Positions 55,494 through 64,000 of a stretch of DNA of 64,000 nucleotides are shown here, in pieces. The position numbers were made by a program, and so were the translations under genes. The notes beneath the pieces were generated by a model that saw nothing but the letters and a program-made list of their open reading frames with translations, was not told the DNA's origin and made no database searches. The first letter of the stretch is position 1. Each line of letters starts with the position of its first letter. Source of the DNA: Paraphoma chrysanthemicola (taxonomy: Eukaryota; Ascomycota; Dothideomycetes; Pleosporales; Phaeosphaeriaceae); contig JAGMWG010000002.1 of the NCBI GenBank assembly GCA_020744225.1, forward strand, positions 62,001 to 126,000, in the 5' to 3' direction.

Positions 55494-57749
55494 ATGCCGA
55501 CTGCAGTACGCGGCCAGTCTGGTCGTTCCTTTTCTTTATTATACTGTTTTCTCGCCTTATCTCCTAGTCTTGTCGCAATTGGACTGCCAGCGGCGCCACT
55601 ACTTGCGCTATGGCTCCTAGGCGCGATTGTGAGATGGTACTTTGGGGACCGTAGACTCGTCCTGGATTGCGCACTTTTCGGCGGTCTGACAGCATATTTG
55701 GCAAGGATTGAGCTTAGGGAAGCTTTGACGACGGCTTTGGAAGAATTCAGTCAAAGTCACACGGAGGAACTGTGGTTGCCGGTCTTTTGCTTTGCGATTC
55801 CACTTGCATTGTTCACGCACGTCTGGCGGCGATACGCAAATACCAAAGGATCGAAACAGCAGCGACATGATGGTTCCATAAAATGGAATCTAGATTATCC
55901 GAAGCCAAGGATATTTCCATGTCAGACCAAGCATGCACGCTTATTCCCAAAAAGGCACGCTTTTGATTATTCCTACCTCCAAGTCGGCTTTCCAGTCATT
56001 CCAGTTGGTCTCACAGATGGTGGCGAAGCGTTTGGAGATGGAAGCGATCGCCGACTGGGTAGTTGGTGGTTAAGAATCCATGCTGACGACTACCTGGGTC
56101 GTGGACATGGGAATGCTGGATTCTATGCCAAACTGAAACAGTATCTGGCTGAGCATGTAAGAATTTAGCCATTGCGGCACTCTTTTTGGCAAAGATGAGA
56201 AAGAAGCTGACATATACAGCATGTACAAAGCTCTGACTGGTCGTATGCATATCTCGTCACCGCGCCACGCTTTTTTGGCTATGCGTTCAATCCTGTATCC
56301 TTCTGGTACATCTACGATGTTGAACACCAACTCAAGAAGATGATACTTGAAGTCAACAACACTTTCGGCGAGAGGCGCTTATATCTCCTTGACGGCTCTA
56401 ATGTCGTCAGCGCGAACTCTACTGGTGACTCAGAAATACCCGGAACTGAAGCACCACTGGGTGCAAAGTCACGTTTCACTGATCGATGGGTGAAGGACTT
56501 CCATGTTTCCCCCTTCAACTCGAGGAAAGGATCATACGTCTTGAAAGCGCAAAATCCTTTCCCGGTCGTAAACCACGACAACCCGGTTATCGACAACACG
56601 ATCACTCTCATCTCCTCGAAGGACCATGCAAAACTTGTTGCGCGGTTAAGCTCAACAGGCCCAGCGATTGAGCTGAGTCGCCTGGGTGTCCTTGGCGCAG
56701 GCCGCATCATTCTCTCATGGTGGTGGATTGGCTTCATGACGTTTCCAAGGATTGTCAAAGAAGCTTTCAAACTCTTCTTCAAGCGCAAGCTCCACGTATG
56801 GTTTCGACCCGAGGTATTGAGTAGCAGCATTGGCCGGGCGCCAACCTCGACAGAAATGTAAGATCACCTCGCCATGAGGCGAACAACGACTGACTGTGGC
56901 AGTGAATTGTACAAAGCCTTTAGAGACTACCTGTCCGCTGTTGTCCATAGGTCTTCTGAGCCGTTCTGTGTTTCGTTTGATCCTGCAATTCCAGGCGAGC
57001 AAGTGCAGAAGATTGAGACCCCACAGACACCGACTCGTACTCGAAAAGCCAGAGAACTTGAGCTCAGGATCATATCTCCAGCCTTCTACTCTCGCTTTGT
57101 CCACTACGCGCATACCTCCGAAGCTTTCGACCGCGAGAGTATTTTCACCGATGAGAAGAACCGGACCGCATGGATCTCCCGACCTGAGCTACTGCCGATA
57201 CTTTTCCAAAGGCCGTATTCCCCAAAAATGTCTCAGTCGTCCAACGCGCAGAGAACATACCTAGACAGGATTCGATGGAACATCTTGCGAAGGCTCAGAT
57301 GTGCGCCAGCAGAGCCAGCGTACTCCGTGTCAACTCCAAACAAGGCTGAATACATCCTTGAGGACGTGCGGTCCTTGCCGTATTCCGAGCTAGACCACCA
57401 TGCGCGGAATACATTCGGTGCCGAGCTCGCAGCGAATTATAGAAGAACAGTCACAAAGCTATTCATGGCGCAGCGCATTGGACTGGGTTTTGCTGAGACT
57501 ATTGGATTGCTGGATACGCTCATCAGGCTGGTGTTGTGCAGTCTTGCAGCTTTTCCGATAAATGCGTTGCGGACCCGGACCGGGCACACGGGTATTCACG
57601 GGTGCGCCGCGAATTCGCTCAGCTATAGACAGTTGGGAGCGTGCTTTACAGGAAACAGTGAACCGCGCGAGAGTTTGTGGAAGCTCGCTGGTAGTGCTGG
57701 GTTGCTCTCTGCTTGTCATTTGTATGAGTTGTCGAAGGGCTACAATTAG
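55494..57749 (+). CDS. DUF1365-family membrane protein
   Basis: Three exons (55494-56156, 56220-56857, 56903-57749) give 715 residues. The N-terminal 120 residues carry two or three membrane helices (SLLYCFLALSPSLVAIGLP, LLALWLLGAIVRWYF, LWLPVFCFAIPLALFTHVW). The DUF1365 core begins with IFPCQTKHARLFPKRHAFDYSYL (near residue 140) and crosses the first splice to APRFFGYAFNPVSFWYIYD, the most conserved motif of this family. It ends with KDFHVSPFNSRKGSY. In bacteria DUF1365 genes sit with FAD oxidases and cyclopropane-fatty-acid-synthase-like enzymes that modify acyl chains; the exact role of the protein is unsettled. The C-terminal 280 residues are fungal-specific. Lying directly after the alpha-dioxygenase gene on the same strand suggests a lipid role. 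Confidence 0.85.
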
Positions 57750-58606
57750 GCATCACTGAAAGCAGAGTCATTCTTCGTCGTGCCTTTCAACATTGTTCTG
57801 AATGACGCAAGCAAGGCTGCTGTGAGCCGGGTCCTGGGCCTGGATGCTCTACAGCCGAGGTTCATATGCTTTTAAGCCTAGCGCCATCGACGAAAATCTG
57901 GGGAACGTGCGCCAACTCCGACCTCGCGTCTTCACATGTCGCAGAGCAGATAGAACGAAAGGGCACATGCAACACTAACATGTGAAGCTGCACGCGACCA
58001 TGACCCACAGAAGATAGCTCGTATGTACGCGCACAAATGCGCACTGCCATTAACAGCGTTGTTATAGACATCGTTCGCTGGTGACGAACAGAAGACGTCG
58101 CGCCCAAGCAATTGGCAAACGTCATTCCTCCGCTGGTCCCCTCTCCACCGGATCGACACCAGTCATCCTTGCAAAGCGTGACTCCCATCCCCTTGGGCCG
58201 AGGGTTGTTCGCAACGGTCGAGCACTAGCGTGTCTCTCCATCATGTCCTCAGCTTCCTCGGTGCAGTCGTCGGTCCAATGGTGCGCTCAGCCGGGCCTTC
58301 CCGAGCTCTGAATGGCACTGGAATGAGCCAGTCGACTATGCCAACCCGGGGCATGGGTGCATCAGCTCTCTCGTAGTTCTACTTAAGACACTTGGCTCTC
58401 CGGGAGTTGATCGCGTGAAACTTTGATCTTGGTTCCGAGGCTTGTCCAGTGTCATCATTGCCCGATCATAGCTGATCAAAGAAAACCTTCCCCTCTTCCC
58501 TCTTCGTCCTGCTCTTTACGTTCCAGAAATTTACTCTGTCAATTGTTGAGCAACTACGTCGCGTTGATCTAGCCGTCATACTTGTGTATACCAGGCCACT
58601 CACATA
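57750..58606. promoter_or_regulatory. upstream region of isocitrate lyase gene
   Basis: About 860 bp between the DUF1365 stop and the isocitrate lyase start. The last 100 bases are C/T-rich, as in leaders of strongly expressed fungal genes. Such genes are usually induced by acetate or fatty acids through FacB/AcuK/AcuM-type regulators, but I could not point to a convincing site by eye. Confidence 0.45.
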
Positions 58607-60427
58607 ATGTCGAACGTAGACGCCGAAGATGCGCAGTACCAGCAGGAGGTCGCCGAAGTCAAGAAGTGGTGGACAGACTCAAGATGGAGATTCACAAGGA
58701 GACCTTTCACAGCAGAGGAAATAGTTGCGAAGAGAGGCAACCTGAAGATTCAATATCCTAGCAATAGCCAGTCGAAGAAGCTTTGGAACATTGTGGAGCA
58801 ACGCTTCAAGGTACGTCACATGCGCCATCGCACTGGAAAAAGTGCTAAGATTGTGTAGGATAAGGATGCCAGCTTCACATATGGCTGTCTCGACCCAGTT
58901 ATGGTGACTCAGATGGCCAAATACTTGGATACTGTATACGTTTCTGGATGGCAAGCATCATCGACAGCTTCTTCGACAGACGAGCCAGGCCCAGATCTAG
59001 CAGATTACCCTTACGTGAGTTTCATTGACGATTCTACCGAATGAGATAGCTGATCAATGCAGACCACCGTCCCGAATAAGGTCGGCCACCTTTTCATGGC
59101 ACAACTGTTCCACGACCGAAAGCAACGCGAAGAACGAATAACCACGCCGAAAGCTGATCGCGCGAAAGTCGCCAACACCGACTTCCTGCGACCCATTGTG
59201 GCCGATGCGGATACTGGACATGGCGGCCTGACAGCTATCATGAAGCTTACGAAGCTTTTCATCGAGAAGGGCGCTGCTGGTATCCACATTGAGGATCAAG
59301 CTCCTGGAACCAAGAAATGCGGTCACATGGCTGGAAAGGTGCTCGTGCCAATTAGCGAGCACATCAACCGATTGGTCGCTATTCGTGCGCAGGCCGATAT
59401 CATGGGTGCGTGAAATTCATGCAAAGCTCTACTTTTCTCAGTTCTAATGACTTTGACCAGGTACGGATCTCCTTGCAGTCGCTCGCACGGACTCGGAAGC
59501 TGCAACTCTCATCACTTCGACGATCGACCCTCGTGACCACCACTACATCCTGGGTTGCACCAACCCTGCTCTTCAACCACTCGGCGAGCTTATGTATGCC
59601 GCTGAACAAGCTGGCAAGAATGGAGCTGAGCTCCAGGCCATCGAGGACTCATGGACAAAGGAGGCCAACATGAAGCTTTATCACGAGGCTGTCATCGACA
59701 CCATCAATGCTGGCGTGCATGTCAACAAACAAGAACTCATCAATAAATTCCTAGAGAAGAGCAAGGGCAAGAGCAACTCGGAAGCGCGTGCCCTTGCGCA
59801 GGGCTTGACAGGAGTTGATGTTTACTTCAACTGGGATGCCGCCAGGACACGGGAGGGATACTACAGGTACAAGGGCGGATGCCAGTGCGCAATCAACCGC
59901 GCAGTTGCCTACGCACCGTACTGCGACATGATATGGATGGAATCGAAGCTCCCCGACTATGCACAAGCCAAGGAGTTTGCTGACGGCGTTCATGCCGTTT
60001 GGCCAGAGCAGAAGTATGATTTCCCCCATGCACTCTTTACCGCATCCTTGCGCTAACCATCGTTTCTAGACTCTCGTACAATCTTTCTCCCTCGTTCAAC
60101 TGGAAGGCCGCTATGCCGCGCGACGAGCAAGAAACGTACATTCAGCGCCTCGCCAAGCTGGGCTACTGCTGGCAGTTCATCACGCTCGCAGGTCTGCACC
60201 AGAGCGCGCTTATGGCCGATACTTTCTCGAAAGCGTACGCCAAGCAGGGTATGCGTGCGTATGGCGAAATCATCCAAGAGCCTGAGGCGGACAACAAGGT
60301 CGATGTCCTTACGCATCAGAAGTGGAGTGGAGCGAATTATGTTGATAACATGCTCAAAATGGTGAGTGGCGGCGTGAGTTCAACGGCCGCCATGGGCAAG
60401 GGTGTTACAGAGGATCAATTTAAGTAA
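58607..60427 (+). CDS. ICL1: Isocitrate lyase
   Basis: Five exons (58607-58810, 58859-59014, 59063-59405, 59461-60013, 60070-60427) give 537 residues with every phase consistent. The catalytic signature KKCGH is in TKKCGHMAGK near residues 204-208; ADADTGHGG binds the metal and carboxylates, and IHIEDQAPG precedes the loop. KKCGH rather than KRCGH, and the lack of a mitochondrial presequence, favour isocitrate lyase over 2-methylisocitrate lyase. The enzyme splits isocitrate into succinate and glyoxylate for growth on acetate and fatty acids. The C-terminus, AAMGKGVTEDQFK, lacks a classical SKL-type peroxisomal signal, so targeting may be internal, piggy-back or cytosolic. Introns of 48-56 nt are all GT-AG. 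Confidence 0.95.
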
Positions 60428-62387
60428 ATTTTGTAGCGTAGGATGTTTTGTTTGTTCTTGGCTCAAATTCCACAAAATGCGGAATGTATATACACCGTGA
60501 CCGGAATATGATATAATCTAGCTTGTATGATCTACCCAGTGTGATCGGTGTACGCGATGCGGTAAGTGAACAGATAATCTGAGCCTTCGTGGCCGTAGCT
60601 TCTAAGCCATGCTTCTCATCAATGATTTGCATGTTGCAGATGACTGAAACATACGTACACGAAGAAATTCGGTGTACATGTACACTCAATCAGTGGTTGT
60701 TATGGAAAACTGTGTTGTTTTCTATAACACCTACCTCGCTTCAGTGTTGCAACTTCTTCCTCGCCGATCGCGACGTTGTGCTGTGGGAAATCGCCGCATG
60801 GTAGAGAATGCTGGCGTGTGTGACAAATCTGCAGGCAGCTGGCTTCTCCATACCGGCGCCGTCTTCCAGCAAGCAGCCGAAGACGTCTCCTGAACGCAAA
60901 TGTAGATGATTCCCTAGTCAGGTGCAATTGGCGACGATCATTACAACTCGGGTTTGTCAATGTCCGGGACCTGAGCAAAACACAGTGAAGGTTTCCATCG
61001 TAATCGATCGTGGCGATTGAGCACGAGAACTGCATCACTACGTCGATAACGCCGAAGCAAGAGCATCACGATACGAACTCAACTCGCTTGCAAGTCGGAG
61101 GCATGCCGGCTCCAACCGTGCACGTTGCCACCATGGCTGTACTGGAAGAGAAAATAGCTACGTACCCTGTCTGGACTGACATAGATGCTTTGCTTGACTT
61201 ACTCACCACTAAAGGGAAGACAGACACCATTGTTCGTAAGGCCCTCGGTGATGCTTACATACAATGCAACTAGATCATGTAATGCAAGGCAACATGTCTT
61301 TGCGTTTCTGCTTTCCTAGGTTTTTGCTAACAAGCACACCTCGGCCACTCTTGCACCTATCGTGGCTTTGGATTCATACTCTGACGGATATGCCCTGCAC
61401 CTGTTGAGCCGCCTTTTTCACGATAGTTGTTGTTTTAGATCAATACCAATACCTAAATGTATCCAGCGACGCTTCGCTACCTGGTGTCAAGGGTCCTGCG
61501 CGATTTTCCGACTGAACCACGCGCGCATGTCTTTCGGGCGCTGCGTTCATGTCGATGAGACACTTATCATGAAAACTCCTTTCCTTTCCAGCTCTTAGTC
61601 TTTACATAGTTTCTGCTATTCTCTTCGAATCCGCTGCCCTGAGACGATTTCATTTCGCTTGCTTCTTCAATCCATCATAGTATAGTGCCTATGGAAATGC
61701 AGTTATCGGTGGTACCTACGATCCGAACATCCAGAAAATGCCGCATGAAGCCGCGTCAGCACCTCGGGAATGAAGACTATGTGCCTTCTCGCTTGTAAGG
61801 CAAAGACACAGCGTTGGAGTGCGAATTTGCAGAAGCGAGCGCGCAATCAATGGTGTGTTGATCCCCGCACGGCAGATGATGCTCAAAGAGGAAGGTGGTG
61901 ATGCACCCGAAGAAGCTTGTCGGTGCTTGGCTTTACACTAACTAGCCTTGACTTCGGGTATCCCTAGTCTACCCGTGTGCTAGATGTAGTATGCTTCATC
62001 CAGACCTTCCGCTTCACCTGCGATGAGTGAATACAATAAAGCTATGTGCCGTTTTCCCGGCTGTACGAACGCAATCGCTCCAGTGGACTGTATTCTTGAG
62101 GGTGGCGCTGCTACTACTATCGCGGCTTCGCGCTCTGCTGTAAATCATTGCGTAACGAAGAAGGATCCCGCGGCACATGGGTTCATATGGGCAGATTTAA
62201 GCCAGTCCCGTAACAGCGCGCGAAATGCTGGCCCCTGCTACTGTCGTGACCATTGGATCGGTACATATCGTTATCAGCGGTCTGTGTAGTACTTAATATC
62301 GAGGCACCCTGTCGTGTACGTCTCGATTCTGTACCCTTTCAACTCAATTTCTTCACTCTTTCATACAAATAAGAACATTCCATCAAA
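60428..62387. other. intergenic region
   Basis: About 2 kb with only short frames, none with domains, splice support or a signal peptide. The 60 bases before 62388 are pyrimidine-rich followed by CATCAAAATGG, a normal fungal start context. Confidence 0.45.
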
Positions 62388-64000
62388 ATGGCCAAAGTTG
62401 GTGGCTTGTCTGACGAAGACCCACGACTCGACCATGATCTGGGCGCTCCGATCTTCAGCAGCCAGGTTCGCCCGCAGCATCGCAAGCTCTATGATCCCAA
62501 GGTCTCGTTCGAGGAGTACCTCTATTATGCGGAGAGGACGAGGGCCGACCAAGATGCTGCTGAGAGGAGTGGCGCTGGCCGGAAAACTCCGCTGCTGAAG
62601 GTCATGTTTCCACCAAAGTCGAACAACGCTGAGCTCGATGACAAAATGGCCAATTTGAACACCAGCATCGCGAGTGAACGGGCTATCGTCACGGATGAAG
62701 AATGGACCAACGCATCAAAAGCACTGCGGAACGCCACCGGCATGGCTGTTTTCTATCTCATGACCACGGATGTCTTAGGACCATTTGGCCTGCCGTATGC
62801 AGTCGCAACAACTGGATGGGGGTAAAGTTCTGAACGAGCTTCTATTATAGGAATATTGTTCTAAGTACTTCACAGACCTTCTGTTGGCTTGTATACGGTA
62901 TTTGGAGCTATGGCTGCCATCTCAGGTACATTGCTTTGGCACTGCTTCATGCGTACGTGTCCTACACAACCGCGATGAGTTGGAGACATGTAGCTCACCA
63001 GCATCCAGATCTCGATTCCTACGAATACCCTTGTCGTACATTTTCTGATCTCGCTTTCCGCATCTATGGCTCAACAGCACGATACCTGGTACTAGTTTTC
63101 CAGGCTATCCAACTGCTATTGAATGTCGCTGTCATTCTCGTCAGTAATGGTGAAGCTCTTTCACAAGCATCCAAGTTCCGCCTCTGTTACGCCGTTTGCG
63201 TCGTCGTGTGGGCGATTGCGGGATTCCTGTTTGGTACGTGATATCATTGCGCGAATTGCGTTGTTAGACTTACGCTAACATTATACAACGACATTTAGGC
63301 CAGATTCGCACATTACAGAAGTTCGGCTTCTTGGCAAACTTCGCCATCTGGATCAATCTACTCATCATGTTCATCACCATGGGCGTCGCTGCAAATTCTC
63401 CTCCACTGTACTCGGCCTACTCCGCATCGGCAGGCTATAGCGTCAACCCTGCTCTGGTGAAGCCCGATGCCGCTGGCAGTTTCCCGGCGGTCACGCACTC
63501 CGGCGGCCTCCCGGATGCCTCGAATTTCGGTGCCTCGGTGAATGGATTGATGAACGCTGTTTATGCCTACAGCGGAACCATGATCTTCATTGATTTCATG
63601 TCAGAAATGGCGCAACCCCGCAAATTTCTCCGCTCGATGTGGGGATCGCAATTCTTCATCTATTCGTGCTATATGCTTTACGGTCTTTTCATGTATGGAT
63701 ATCAGGGCCAATATGTTCAAAATCCCTCTTACCTGGGCATTTCTCCGTACGCATGGTCCACCGTTGGCAACGCCCTCGCCATGGTTACGGCGCTCATTGC
63801 AGCGGCATTATACGGGAACATCGGGCTCAAAGGTAAGTTTAAAACTACTTGAAACATTGAACCAAGATATGCTGACATTGTACTAGTAATCTACAACAGC
63901 CTCGGCGTGCAATTGTTCCACGCACCGCCTCTGTATACTAAATCAGGCAAGTGGATTTGGGCCGCTATTGTCCCAATCTATTGGTCCATCGCCTTCGTCG
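62388..64000 (+). CDS. Amino-acid transporter, AAAP family (partial)
   Basis: Five exons are visible (62388-62821, 62876-62952, 63009-63233, 63299-63832, 63887 onward) and the gene runs off the right edge. The N-terminal 110 residues are cytosolic and charged. Helix 1 begins ATGMAVFYLMTTDVLGPFGLPYAVATTGWG, the typical Aa_trans opening, followed by PSVGLYTVFGAMAAISG, LDSYEYPCRTFSDLAFRIYG, and repeated helices up to IVPIYWSIAFV. The layout matches fungal AAAP-family permeases, which move neutral amino acids at the plasma membrane or vacuole. The third exon's acceptor at 63008 was chosen because it gives FMHLDSYEYP, which fits the family better than the alternative upstream acceptor. The missing 3' part should hold the last two or three helices. 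Confidence 0.85.

Noticed and set aside
61010..61273. An 87-residue plus-strand frame downstream of isocitrate lyase
   Set aside because: It needs a non-ATG start for most of its length and shows no recognisable family.

Overview
The window is nuclear DNA of a filamentous ascomycete (Pezizomycotina; the gene types and small introns suggest Dothideomycetes, which is an inference). Genes lie on both strands without operons. Most carry short GT-AG introns, typically 43-90 nt, often with CTNAC-like branch sites. Families seen include a UstYa-like (DUF3328) oxidase, an FHL1-type forkhead/FHA factor, a fungal TEN1, an alpha-dioxygenase-like haem enzyme and a fungal-type isocitrate lyase. I rebuilt exon joins by hand from reading-frame continuity and splice signals, so exon edges are predictions. 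No tRNA, rRNA or CRISPR array was recognised.

Layout. 0-11 kb: a DUF3455-type secreted protein, a divergent pair of TEN1 (telomere CST complex) and SNF7 (ESCRT-III), and a large multi-pass membrane protein of unknown role. 11-21.6 kb: a very long FHL1-like factor divergent from a 2OG-Fe(II) oxygenase, a UstYa-like oxidase, a DUF7053-like protein and a convergent tyrosine phosphatase. 22-30 kb: an MFS transporter whose first intron holds a MITE-like inverted-repeat element, a small secreted protein, a WW-domain protein, a membrane protein with an unresolved start, and an SRR1-like protein. 30-41.3 kb: an accessory-looking metabolic block with an amidohydrolase, a secreted eqolisin-fold protein, a Gfo/Idh/MocA oxidoreductase, a 957-residue Old Yellow Enzyme-flavin monooxygenase fusion and a divergent anion/cation-symporter-type MFS permease. 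41.8-50.8 kb: a membrane-anchored phospholipase D-family protein, a C2-RasGAP protein and a disordered conserved protein. 53-64 kb: an alpha-dioxygenase-like enzyme, a DUF1365 membrane protein, isocitrate lyase and an amino-acid transporter cut by the right edge.

The most unusual items are the OYE-FMO fusion, in which two canonical OYE active-site residues appear replaced, the block around it, the run of alpha-dioxygenase, DUF1365 and isocitrate lyase suggesting linked lipid-derived carbon metabolism, and the 214-bp element inside the MFS intron. Housekeeping genes (TEN1, SNF7, FHL1, RasGAP, isocitrate lyase) alternate with these accessory genes, so the window looks like ordinary chromosome arm with small metabolic islands rather than one large secondary-metabolite cluster. 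No backbone PKS, NRPS or terpene synthase is visible.
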